Origin: Aquifex sp.
GTDB lineage: Bacteria > Aquificota > Aquificia > Aquificales > Aquificaceae
NCBI GenBank assembly: GCA_003978875.1
Contig: QNXQ01000087.1
Coordinates: forward strand, 1-27,733
DNA length: 27,733 bases
Direction of reading: 5' to 3'
This document shows positions 14,534-22,158 of this stretch, piece by piece. A program made the translations under genes and the position numbers. How positions within the stretch are numbered: the stretch's first letter is position 1; each line of letters starts with the position of its first letter. A model generated the notes under the pieces. The model was given only the letters and a program-made list of their open reading frames with translations. It was not told where the DNA came from and did not search any database.

Positions 14534-15288
14534 ACCTTTACCTCCTCCCCTATTCTAATTTCCTTGCCCCATTCCGAGGCAGGTATATTTGTATTTAAGC
14601 ACAATCTATAAAAGGTATCCTTAAAAACTTCTCGTGGAGAAAATTCTGAGAGACTATTTTTTCGAAATTCTATAAACTTTTTCACAAAATCCTTTATGAC
14701 TTCCCCCGTCTCCGGATTCCTCGTAGGAACTGGACATCTTTTTGAAACGTTTGCACCTTCAACAACTACATTTCCAATCTTGAAAGTCTTTCCTACGAGA
14801 CTATCCTCCCAAAAAGGAGGAGCATTTCCAATTTCTATATTTGCCCTGAACCTTTTTCTTGCTTCATCTTCGGATATATCGAACCAATTTGCAACGGTTC
14901 TTAGTGTAGCACTACTTACTATTGTTGGACCATGGGCTTTTCTATCGTCGGGAAATCCTCCTTCCTTATTTCTTTTTAGAAAAACCTTATACCCAAAAAT
15001 TTCCGAAAAAAACTCGTTGACCTTATTTATTTCACCGAAAGAAAATTGCCACACTTCATTTCGGTACTTAAACTTGAATATTTCATTTTCAAAATCCACA
15101 AAACTTCTGATGAGATGAAACTTTTTCTCCTTTTTTGCGTTTACTATTTTTCCCTCTTCATCGAAAAAAGCAAATTCTCTATCATGCTCCAGAGAACCGT
15201 TTTCAATTATTTTTACGGATTCAACTTCTAGAGGGTCTAAACTTTTTATAGGGTATATGAAAATTCGGAAAATGTAAGGTTTTTGCAT
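14530..15288 (-). CDS. MOSC-domain protein (YcbX/molybdenum-cofactor sulfurase C-terminal type)
   Basis: The 252-residue protein has a MOSC N-terminal beta-barrel region (YIFRIFIYPIKSLDPLEVES, HDREFAFFDEEGK) followed by a MOSC domain. The domain has RFRANIEIGNAPPFWEDSLVGKTFKIG and a conserved cysteine in VSKRCPVPTRNPETGE (Cys185). MOSC proteins bind sulfur carriers or molybdenum cofactor; this family is linked to Mo-dependent reduction of N-hydroxylated compounds or to cofactor sulfuration. The actual substrate is not visible. I start at the ATG at 15288. An upstream TTG at 15381 would add 31 residues, but these run back through the divergent gene's start and do not look like family sequence. 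There is no Shine-Dalgarno, and only 20 bases separate this ATG from the divergent dehydroquinate synthase. Confidence 0.85.
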   Translation of the reverse strand: MQKPYIFRIFIYPIKSLDPLEVESVKIIENGSLEHDREFAFFDEEGKIVNAKKEKKFHLIRSFVDFENEIFKFKYRNEVWQFSFGEINKVNEFFSEIFGYKVFLKRNKEGGFPDDRKAHGPTIVSSATLRTVANWFDISEDEARKRFRANIEIGNAPPFWEDSLVGKTFKIGNVVVEGANVSKRCPVPTRNPETGEVIKDFVKKFIEFRKNSLSEFSPREVFKDTFYRLCLNTNIPASEWGKEIRIGEEVKV

Positions 15289-15308
15289 ACCCGTATTAAA
15301 ATAATAAC

Positions 15309-16304
15309 ATGAAAGAATTTTGGGTATGGATAGAACCTTTTGATAGAAAGTTAGTTTCCGTTTCCTTGGAGGCTGGAGCAAACGCAGTAGTAATCCCTGA
15401 AAAAGGAAGAGTTGAAGATGTAAAAAAAGCAGGAAGGATTACGGTAATTTCCCCCGACGGAGATTTAAAACTAGGTCAAGATGTGGTTTATGTATTGATA
15501 AAAGGCAAAGAAGACGAAGAAAAAGCCGCAAAATATCCTCCAAATGTTAAGGTTGTTGTTGAAACCACAGATTGGACTGTTATTCCCCTTGAAAATCTCA
15601 TAGCTCAAAGAGAAGAACTTTATGCTGTTGTAAAAAATGCCCAAGAGGCAGAAGTAGCTTTACAAACTCTTGAAAAAGGAGTTAAGGGAGTAGTCTTAAA
15701 GTCAAGGGATATAAACGAAATTAAAAAGGTTGGCCAAATAGTTAGCGAACATGAAGAAGTCCTTCCCCTTGTTACCGTGAAGATTACCAAGATACTGCCG
15801 TTGGGACTCGGTGACAGAGTATGCGTAGATACCGTATCTTTGCTAAACAGAGGTGAGGGAATGTTGGTCGGAAACTCTTCCGGTGGGATGTTTCTGGTAC
15901 ATGCTGAAACCGAAGAGAACCCTTATGTAGCGGCGAGACCTTTTAGAGTGAATGCAGGAGCGGTTCATATGTACATAAGGGTTCCAAACAATAAAACCAA
16001 ATATCTATGCGAACTAAAAGCCGGAGATAGGGTTATGGTTTACGATTCAAAGGGAAAAGGAAGAATAACTTATGTGGGAAGGGCTAAGGTAGAAAGAAGA
16101 CCGATGTTGTTGATAGAAGCAAGATACGAAAATAAAAAACTGAGCTGTATTCTCCAAAATGCGGAAACTATAAGACTTACAAGACCAGACGGCACACCAA
16201 TTTCCGTTTCCGAACTCAAGGAAGGTGATGAGGTTCTCGGCTATATAGAAGAAGCGGGAAGACACTTCGGTATGAAAGTTGAGGAAACAATTATAGAAAA
16301 GTGA
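15309..16304 (+). CDS. 3-dehydroquinate synthase II (archaeal type)
   Basis: The 331-residue product matches the archaeal-type dehydroquinate synthase (MJ1249 family). It makes 3-dehydroquinate by NAD-dependent oxidative deamination of 2-amino-3,7-dideoxy-D-threo-hept-6-ulosonate, bypassing the usual DAHP/AroB step. Family features are the opening KEFWVWIEPFDRKLVSVSLE, the central GLGDRVCVDTVSLLNRGEGMLVGNSS block, the PYVAARPFRVNAGAVHMYI block and a C-terminal barrel containing GDRVMVYDSKGKGR. It is not similar to classical AroB. No Shine-Dalgarno precedes the ATG; a TAAAAT sits seven bases upstream, so the mRNA may be leaderless. The stop overlaps the next gene (GTGA). Type I aroD, the next pathway step, is also in this window. 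Confidence 0.93.
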   Translation: MKEFWVWIEPFDRKLVSVSLEAGANAVVIPEKGRVEDVKKAGRITVISPDGDLKLGQDVVYVLIKGKEDEEKAAKYPPNVKVVVETTDWTVIPLENLIAQREELYAVVKNAQEAEVALQTLEKGVKGVVLKSRDINEIKKVGQIVSEHEEVLPLVTVKITKILPLGLGDRVCVDTVSLLNRGEGMLVGNSSGGMFLVHAETEENPYVAARPFRVNAGAVHMYIRVPNNKTKYLCELKAGDRVMVYDSKGKGRITYVGRAKVERRPMLLIEARYENKKLSCILQNAETIRLTRPDGTPISVSELKEGDEVLGYIEEAGRHFGMKVEETIIEK

Positions 16305-16570
16305 GTGTAGAACTCTGGGGATACGTTTTAAAAGTAGCTATTGCTCTTATAATCACTATATCCCTGCTTTACTTTCTTTTACCCATTATTATTAAAAGAG
16401 GTATTAAAACCCGTAGAGGAAAAAATGTAGAAATTGAGGAAGTATTACCCCTTGGGAAAGAAATTTTCTTTGTAAGTTTACGTATAAAAGATAAAAGAAT
16501 CTTTTTAATTTTTAGTCCATACTTTGCAAAGGTGCTCTATGAGGAAAGTATTGACGATAATACTTCTTAG
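16301..16570 (+). CDS. fliO: FliO-like flagellar export protein
   Basis: The 89-residue protein has one membrane segment (about residues 8-29, LKVAIALIITISLLYFLLP) followed by a basic stretch (KRGIKTRRGKN). A small cytoplasmic domain with IEEVLPLGKEIFFVSLRIKDKRIFLI then follows. This arrangement, and its place immediately before fliP, fit FliO, an accessory protein that helps assemble the FliP-FliQ-FliR export gate. The start is GTG, overlapping the dehydroquinate synthase stop (GTGA), without a good Shine-Dalgarno. The 3' end overlaps fliP by 32 bases. FliO proteins are poorly conserved, so the assignment rests on topology, the LPLG pattern and context. Confidence 0.65.
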   Translation: MSVELWGYVLKVAIALIITISLLYFLLPIIIKRGIKTRRGKNVEIEEVLPLGKEIFFVSLRIKDKRIFLIFSPYFAKVLYEESIDDNTS

Positions 16571-17258
16571 CGGAGGATTAGCCTTTTCTCAAATTCCTTC
16601 CCTTGAGGTAAAAGTAGGAGAAGGAAATCTTGTAGATTCTATAAGACTCTTAATATTTTTAACAGTCCTCAGTCTAGTTCCTTCTATTCTTATAATGTTT
16701 ACTTCGTTTACCCGTATAGTTGTAGTTTTATCACTCCTCAGGCAAGCAATAGGTACTCCTCAAGTTCCTCCCAATCAAATCGTTATAGCGTTATCCCTGT
16801 TTTTAACTTTTTTTATAATGAAACCTACCATAGACAAGATAAACTCCGAAGCTTTGGAACCATACATAAAAAAGGAAATTAGCGATAAAGAATTTTTTAA
16901 AAGGGTGGAGCTTTACGCAAAGGAGTTTATGTTAAAACATACACGAAAGGAGACAATAGAAGCTTTCTTGAGCGTTGCAAAAATACCGAAAAAGTCTATA
17001 AAAGAGCCGAAGGATATACCCTTAAGAGTTTTGATTCCTGCCTTTATGGTAAGTGAACTCAAAACAGCCTTTGAAATAGTGTTTCTCCTTTATATTCCAT
17101 TCTTAATTGTAGACTTGGTAGTGGCTTCAATACTAATTTCTATGGGAATAATTATGATTCCTCCCCAACTTATATCATTACCCTTTAAGATTATGCTTTT
17201 CGTTCTCGCTAACGGTTGGGAACTAATAATACTTTCTTTGGTTAGGAGCTACCAGTAA
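16539..17258 (+). CDS. fliP: Flagellar biosynthesis protein FliP
   Basis: The 239-residue FliP is a core membrane component of the flagellar type III export gate. A cleavable signal-like N-terminus (MRKVLTIILLSGGLAFSQIP) precedes the first membrane segment. The hallmark block follows: LIMFTSFTRIVVVLSLLRQA, then GTPQVPPNQIVIALSLFLTF. A periplasmic Lys/Glu-rich loop and the LRVLIPAFMVSELKTAFEI block come next, then DLVVASILISMGIIMIPP. I chose the ATG at 16539, with AAGGTG five bases upstream; a TTG at 16524 would add five residues. Length is normal. It overlaps the fliO-like gene and converges on der with five bases between stops. Other flagellar genes are not in the window. Confidence 0.96.
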   Translation: MRKVLTIILLSGGLAFSQIPSLEVKVGEGNLVDSIRLLIFLTVLSLVPSILIMFTSFTRIVVVLSLLRQAIGTPQVPPNQIVIALSLFLTFFIMKPTIDKINSEALEPYIKKEISDKEFFKRVELYAKEFMLKHTRKETIEAFLSVAKIPKKSIKEPKDIPLRVLIPAFMVSELKTAFEIVFLLYIPFLIVDLVVASILISMGIIMIPPQLISLPFKIMLFVLANGWELIILSLVRSYQ

Positions 17259-17263
17259 GCGTT

Positions 17264-18568
17264 TTAATCGTTTTCTCTTCCTTTTATAACAAGCTTTATG
17301 GGAGCAAACTTTATATTCAAGTATTCGCGGAGCTTTTTTATGAAAAATCGCTTGTAATTTTCCTTCCAAGCGTCCGGGTAATTGGTTATGAGGATTATTG
17401 TGGGCGGTTTCGTGCTTTCCTGAAAGGCGTAATATACCTTTATCTCTTTACCTCTGTATCTGGGAGGAGGTTTTTCCGATAAAATTTTGTGGACAGCTCT
17501 GTTTACAAAGGAGGTTTTGTGCTGTTTAGTGTAATCGTTATATACGATATCTATACATTCTAAAAGGTCTTCTACACCTTTACCTTTGGTAGCTACAGTG
17601 TAAATTATCGGTGCATAATCCAGGAAGAAAAGTTCTTTCCTTATTATCGCTTCCAGTTCTTCTTTACTCCACGGAGAGATATCCATTTTGTTAGCAACTA
17701 TTACACAGCCTTTATACCTTCTTTCTATAAGTCCTCCGAGCCTTTTATCCTGGCGGGTGGGTCCTTCTGAGGCATCTATTACAAGACAACATATATCTGC
17801 AAGTTCTATTGCCTTTATGCTTCTACCTACGGAGAAAAACTCTATACCGTATTCAACCTTAGAAGGTCTTCTAACTCCAGCTGTATCAATCAATATAAAA
17901 CTTTTATCCTTCCATTTGAAAGGTACTTCTATAGCATCTCTAGTTGTTCCGGCAATTGGAGATACAATCACTCTTTCATCTTTCAGGATTGCATTTATTA
18001 AGGAGGATTTACCTACATTAGGTCTTCCTATAAAAGCAACCTTTATACCTTCTTCTATTAGATTTACTTTATCCTCTTTGAGCCTTTTTACAATTTCGTC
18101 AAGAAGTTCTCCAGTTCCCTTACCGTGCTCTGCGGATATAGGAAATAAATTTTCAAATCCCAAAGAGTAGAATTCCCCTACAATTTTTTCATCTTTCAAG
18201 TTATCTATCTTATTAACAACGAGAATAACTTTTTCCTTAAAGGGATAAAGGTATTTAGCTATTTCTTCATCGAGGGGATTGATGCCGTCTTTTCCATCTA
18301 CGACAAACAGTATAACATCCGCATTTGGAATTTCATTCTCCACTACCTTTTTAACTTCCCTTATCAGTTGATCCTTTGTTTCAGGAATTAGTCCTCCTGT
18401 ATCTACAATTATGAACTCTTTTCCTCCCCAGCTAGCTTTGGCCTCTATTTTATCCCTGGTTACTCCCGGATAGTCTTCAACTATTGCATAGCGTCTTCCT
18501 ATAATTCTGTTGAATAAAGTGGATTTCCCTACATTAGGTCTTCCGATAATTACTACCCTGTTATTCAT
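17264..18568 (-). CDS. der: Ribosome-assembly GTPase Der (EngA)
   Basis: The 434-residue protein has two tandem GTPase domains and a C-terminal KH-like domain, the fixed Der architecture. Domain 1 has GRPNVGKST (9-17), DTGGL (56-60) and NKID (119-122). Domain 2 has GRPNVGKSS (181-189), DTAG (228-231), and NKMD near residue 295. The KH-like part includes PPRYRGKEIKVYYAFQ and PPTIILITNYPD. Der acts in late assembly of the 50S subunit. Length is normal. The ATG overlaps the stop of the upstream PilZ gene (ATGA), placing der last in the arsR-trxA-PilZ-der run. Confidence 0.97.
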   Translation of the reverse strand: MNNRVVIIGRPNVGKSTLFNRIIGRRYAIVEDYPGVTRDKIEAKASWGGKEFIIVDTGGLIPETKDQLIREVKKVVENEIPNADVILFVVDGKDGINPLDEEIAKYLYPFKEKVILVVNKIDNLKDEKIVGEFYSLGFENLFPISAEHGKGTGELLDEIVKRLKEDKVNLIEEGIKVAFIGRPNVGKSSLINAILKDERVIVSPIAGTTRDAIEVPFKWKDKSFILIDTAGVRRPSKVEYGIEFFSVGRSIKAIELADICCLVIDASEGPTRQDKRLGGLIERRYKGCVIVANKMDISPWSKEELEAIIRKELFFLDYAPIIYTVATKGKGVEDLLECIDIVYNDYTKQHKTSFVNRAVHKILSEKPPPRYRGKEIKVYYAFQESTKPPTIILITNYPDAWKENYKRFFIKKLREYLNIKFAPIKLVIKGREND

Positions 18569-19608
18569 TGTTCAAGTTCTCCCAATTTATAAGCCTTAAG
18601 AAGTTTCCTCTGCTCATCCAATATAAATTGCTCAATAATTTGTTCCTCTTTCCTTGAAATCTCTTCAAATTTAATACCCACACAAATTCTCTTCTCGTAT
18701 ACAACCCTATGGACTACTGTGCCAAGTAAATTACTTAATCTATAACCTTTAAGAATAAAGTCAAGAATAACTTTTTGCCCTTCTTTTATATTTATATTAC
18801 CTTGATAACAAACCCTTGCACCTCTCAAGCTTATATCTTCTATTGTTCCTTCAAGTTTAATTTCTTCACCTTCCTTAGTTAAAATCGTAAAGCTTACAGG
18901 AATATTCACCTTCCATCTTATACTTTGTCTTAATTGAACTCTATTCAACTTATCTGTGTGCTTTATGGCCAGTACTATTCTGCCCATTTCCATAAAAATC
19001 CTATCAACCGTGCCCTCGAAAGAATATCTACCGTCATTCTCCCTCAAAAATAGAAACTCTATTTTGTCTCCAACTTTTACATCTGCAGGTTCAAGGAGAG
19101 CTATGTATATATGCTCCTCATCTTTGTCAAATACATAAGCCTCCACTTTTTGATTTCTTATCACAATGTGTCCTGTCTGATAGACTTCTATGTCCCTTGT
19201 GGTAGTAAGAGGAATAAACCAAGGAAGAGAGCTATACCTTAGTTTCATTCGAATTGCAGAGATAAGTTTTATCTCCTCAGGGTCTCCGTTTTTTACTATC
19301 TTATCCACTACTTTTTCAAATAAAGCCTTATTTTCGAATATTAAGTTTGGATTTATGGGAAAAGTTTTTAAGTATTTCCAAAGAAGCTCTGCCTCTTCGA
19401 GTGTAAGGTCAAAATCTTTAGCCCGTGAGAGAAAAAAAACTTTAACTTTTGTTTTTTCTTTCAGTTTCATATAAATGACAGGAATAATAACTAGGGAGAT
19501 AAAAACTGAACTAACTACGATAAGTATTAATATTTCTTGGGGCGAGGGGCCCCGAGAAAGGTAACGGGTTGCTTCAATGAAAGTATCAAATCCCGCCTGA
19601 GCATCCAT
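18565..19608 (-). CDS. PilZ-domain membrane protein (YcgR-like, c-di-GMP receptor candidate)
   Basis: The 347-residue protein has a short N-terminal lead, one membrane segment (about 25-47, ILILIVVSSVFISLVIIPVIY) and an alpha-helical cytoplasmic region. A YcgR-like N-domain (DVKVGDKIEFLFL, YSFEGTVDRI) precedes the PilZ domain. The PilZ signature is complete: RQSIRWKV (Arg227, Arg231) and DISLRGA (Asp258 to Gly263), the residues that bind cyclic-di-GMP in characterised proteins. I start at the ATG at 19608, seven bases after the trxA stop. A TTG at 19632 would add eight residues, and neither start has a good Shine-Dalgarno. The sequence suggests c-di-GMP control of a membrane process; flagellar output is a guess based on fliP nearby. 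Confidence 0.87.
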   Translation of the reverse strand: MDAQAGFDTFIEATRYLSRGPSPQEILILIVVSSVFISLVIIPVIYMKLKEKTKVKVFFLSRAKDFDLTLEEAELLWKYLKTFPINPNLIFENKALFEKVVDKIVKNGDPEEIKLISAIRMKLRYSSLPWFIPLTTTRDIEVYQTGHIVIRNQKVEAYVFDKDEEHIYIALLEPADVKVGDKIEFLFLRENDGRYSFEGTVDRIFMEMGRIVLAIKHTDKLNRVQLRQSIRWKVNIPVSFTILTKEGEEIKLEGTIEDISLRGARVCYQGNINIKEGQKVILDFILKGYRLSNLLGTVVHRVVYEKRICVGIKFEEISRKEEQIIEQFILDEQRKLLKAYKLGELEQ

Positions 19609-19615
19609 AAACTTG

Positions 19616-19945
19616 TTAGGAAAGGTGTTCAAGAACCATCTGCTTTAGAGCTTCCTTGGGTTGAACCCCTATTCTCGTATCTACAACCTCTCCATTTTTG
19701 AAAAGGATTATTGTGGGTATGGCTCTTATTCCATACCTCATTGCTATATTTGGATTTTCATCTGTGTTGAGTTTTCCTACTTTAATTTGCTCTCCAAATT
19801 CTTCCGCAAGCTCTTCAATTATGGGAGCTATAATTCTACAGGGTCCACACCAAGGTGCCCAGAAATCTACAAGAACAGGTTTATCAGCTTGGAGAACCTC
19901 TTGTTCCCAGTTTTGTTCACTCAGTTCAATAACTCTACCCGCCAT
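19616..19945 (-). CDS. trxA: Thioredoxin
   Basis: The 109-residue protein is a standard single-domain thioredoxin. It has VLVDFWAPWCGPCRIIAPI with the redox-active WCGPC (Cys33, Cys36), buried acidic Asp27, the GKLNTDENPNIAMRYGI segment and the cis-proline in RAIPTI (Pro77). It reduces protein disulfides in the cytoplasm. The start ATG lies inside the end of the ArsR gene (11-base overlap), so the regulator and the thioredoxin are made from one message. That arrangement suggests redox- or sulfur-linked control (inference). Confidence 0.97.
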   Translation of the reverse strand: MAGRVIELSEQNWEQEVLQADKPVLVDFWAPWCGPCRIIAPIIEELAEEFGEQIKVGKLNTDENPNIAMRYGIRAIPTIILFKNGEVVDTRIGVQPKEALKQMVLEHLS

Positions 19946-20240
19946 TTTCTTCCTCCTTAATTAGTAGATTGTAAATTTTCTTAACGCGTTCGTCTTTAAT
20001 ATAGTAGCATATTATTGAACCTTCCCTTTTCCAACCTACTATACCTCTAGACCTGAGAATAGATAGGTGTTGCGAAACACTGGGCTGTGATAAGTTAAGA
20101 AGTTCCCCCAAATTTTTAACACATTGTTTTCCTTCAATGAGTATACTTATAATTCTGAGCCTTACTGGATGAGAAAGGGCTTTAAAAAACTCTGCAAGCT
20201 CCTCAAGCTTTTCTTCATTGAGAATATCCTGCCTAATCAT
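19935..20240 (-). CDS. ArsR/SmtB-family transcriptional regulator
   Basis: The 101-residue protein is a winged helix-turn-helix repressor of the ArsR class. It has ALSHPVRLRIISILIEG (21-37), the recognition helix in LNLSQPSVSQHLSILRSRGIV (49-68 approximately) and the wing WKREGSIICYYI. Two cysteines are present, Cys40 (in the position of the ArsR ELCVCDL metal motif, here only one Cys) and Cys78. The classic metal site is therefore incomplete, and a thiol or sulfur sensor is an alternative. It overlaps trxA downstream. An inverted repeat 33 bases upstream of the ATG could be its operator. Confidence 0.93.
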   Translation of the reverse strand: MIRQDILNEEKLEELAEFFKALSHPVRLRIISILIEGKQCVKNLGELLNLSQPSVSQHLSILRSRGIVGWKREGSIICYYIKDERVKKIYNLLIKEEENGG

Positions 20241-20272
20241 CCTACTATTTAATTTACCAAAAAATTATTATT

Positions 20273-20295
20273 ATTTAATATTCGCATTATTAAAT
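20273..20295. promoter_or_regulatory. Inverted repeat upstream of arsR-type gene, candidate operator
   Basis: ATTTAATA and TATTAAAT form a perfect 8-base inverted repeat around a 7-base centre (TTCGCAT). ArsR-family dimers bind comparable dyads with short centres near their own promoters. The repeat lies 33 bases upstream of the regulator ATG and covers the stop codon of the transglutaminase gene. The sequence is A/T-rich, so chance symmetry cannot be excluded, and no footprint-like support is available. Confidence 0.45.
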
Positions 20296-22158
20296 TTCCT
20301 TAAGTAGTTCATAAGCTTGTTTAAGCTCCTCCTTATCTCTTACCTTTGAATACTTAAATCTTTGATATGTCCTCACTATAAATTTAACTTCTTCATAAAT
20401 ATCTTTACCCTTAACAGCCTCTATAACCTTTTCTGGAAGATTTTCTCTTACTCCATATTTTTCGAGTTTCCTTAACAATTTTCTGTATAAATTTTCGGGA
20501 GTTTTACGAATTTCCCTAACGTAAATAAAGTAACCTGCTATGCCGCTAAGGGTTAATAAAAGAAACAAGAGTATTTTTTCTGAATTTTTAACAAACATTT
20601 TCAATAAATCTGAGGTAGTAATTAATATGCTTTTCTGTTTTTCTGTATCAAAGTTTACTATATTTTTATACCAGAATGTCAATATAGCATCGTAAATCAA
20701 AGAAAGCTTAGAAATTTCTCTTATACCTTCCGGAACGTATGGAGGTGTTGTATCTACTCTTATCCACTTATTCCCATCGTAAGCTTCCACCCAGACGTGT
20801 GCCATTGCATTTATTACAATGTAATAGTCACCGTATTCATTCTTTATAGCTCCGTAGAATCCTGTTATTAACCTTGAAGGAACACCCATAAGTCTGAGCA
20901 AAATAGCGGTGGACGAGGCAAAATATTCGCAGTTTCCCTTTTTTGATACAAAAAGAAAGTATTCCAACGGATTTCCTTCATATTTATCCAGTGTTAATGA
21001 GTATTTAAACCCTTCCTTTTGAAAGAACTCCTGAACTCTCATTATTTTTTCTTTAGGTGTTTTAGCTCCTTTACTGAGCTTTTTAGCTAAGTTTACTATG
21101 CTTTTGGGAATGTCCTTAGGCACATATGTGTAAACAGGTAAAGGTTTGTCCTTCGGTGGATTTTTTGAAAAAGTGGCTTTTATTTTAATAGGTTTGCTGA
21201 TAGGTTTGTTAAATTCGTAAAACCCTCCTTTGAATCTCACAAATTTTGTGGAAGTCCCTTCAACTTTTAAAATTTTTATCGGATAATCAATCAAAGGTAA
21301 AAATTTGTCGAAGGTTGGTTCAAGAATTATTGTGTATTCTGTTCCTTTTGCGTAGGATTCCTTTTCAGGAATTTTAAGAGTTCTTATCCAGCGGTTTTTA
21401 TAAAAAGTATCGAGAACGGAAACTCTCCAGTAGGGCTGTTTGTCAAATTCAACACCGAAGACTCTTAAAACTACGGATTTATCAAGCTGTATTTCTCCTA
21501 CCTTTCCAAGTTCAACTTCTTCCGTAATACCACTAATAAGCTTTTTTTCTCCACTTCTGAATAAATCGAATAAAGGCTTATCGACTCTCGGAAGAATTAC
21601 GAAAAAGAACCATGCAAATATGAAAGAACTAAAGGAAAAACCTAAGGAAACCAGTAAAATCTTCTTAAATACTTCTTTTTTTAAATATATATTTCCCAAG
21701 TTTTTGTAAAAATTTAGGAAAATAAGCAATGAAATTCCTAAGAATATTTCAAGTATAAATATTAGTAAATAATAGATATCCATCTTCACAGCTGTTGCCA
21801 AAGCAATTCCAAGAAAACTTAAAAGTAGTATTTGGTAAAAATCTCTTATATTTTTCTCTTCAAGGAGTTTAATTCCAATTAGAAATACCAAAGTATTGGA
21901 TATAGGTTTTATCAAATTTTCAAGAGATAAGCTGCTTAGTAGTACTATAACTCCTACTAAAGCTGTAATGTTTATATAAATCCTTGGAATCTTGATTTTA
22001 TTTCTAAAATCGTTAAATATCCCTAATGGAATGCTGAATAAAACAAATATGTATAAGAAGGTATCGGTAATTCCGTATAGGCTGAATACAGTGTTCAGGA
22101 TTGTAAGATAGGTTATGAGAATTATTAATGTTCTAATAGAAACCTCGCTTCTTTCCAT
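20290..22158 (-). CDS. Membrane transglutaminase-like protein (TgpA/DUF3488 type)
   Basis: The 622-residue protein begins with five or six membrane segments (residues 1 to about 185), then a large extracytoplasmic part, then one membrane segment (about 528-548) and a helical C-terminal tail resembling DUF4129. The extracytoplasmic region holds a transglutaminase-like papain-fold core with the catalytic triad visible: KKGNCEYFASS (Cys410), NAMAHVWVEAY (His454) and RVDTTPP (Asp469). The architecture is that of TgpA-like proteins, whose substrates are mostly unknown; protein crosslinking or proteolysis at the cell surface is possible. AGGAG precedes the ATG, which overlaps the HD gene by 34 bases. 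The C-terminus runs into the candidate ArsR operator. Confidence 0.9.
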   Translation of the reverse strand: MERSEVSIRTLIILITYLTILNTVFSLYGITDTFLYIFVLFSIPLGIFNDFRNKIKIPRIYINITALVGVIVLLSSLSLENLIKPISNTLVFLIGIKLLEEKNIRDFYQILLLSFLGIALATAVKMDIYYLLIFILEIFLGISLLIFLNFYKNLGNIYLKKEVFKKILLVSLGFSFSSFIFAWFFFVILPRVDKPLFDLFRSGEKKLISGITEEVELGKVGEIQLDKSVVLRVFGVEFDKQPYWRVSVLDTFYKNRWIRTLKIPEKESYAKGTEYTIILEPTFDKFLPLIDYPIKILKVEGTSTKFVRFKGGFYEFNKPISKPIKIKATFSKNPPKDKPLPVYTYVPKDIPKSIVNLAKKLSKGAKTPKEKIMRVQEFFQKEGFKYSLTLDKYEGNPLEYFLFVSKKGNCEYFASSTAILLRLMGVPSRLITGFYGAIKNEYGDYYIVINAMAHVWVEAYDGNKWIRVDTTPPYVPEGIREISKLSLIYDAILTFWYKNIVNFDTEKQKSILITTSDLLKMFVKNSEKILLFLLLTLSGIAGYFIYVREIRKTPENLYRKLLRKLEKYGVRENLPEKVIEAVKGKDIYEEVKFIVRTYQRFKYSKVRDKEELKQAYELLKEI

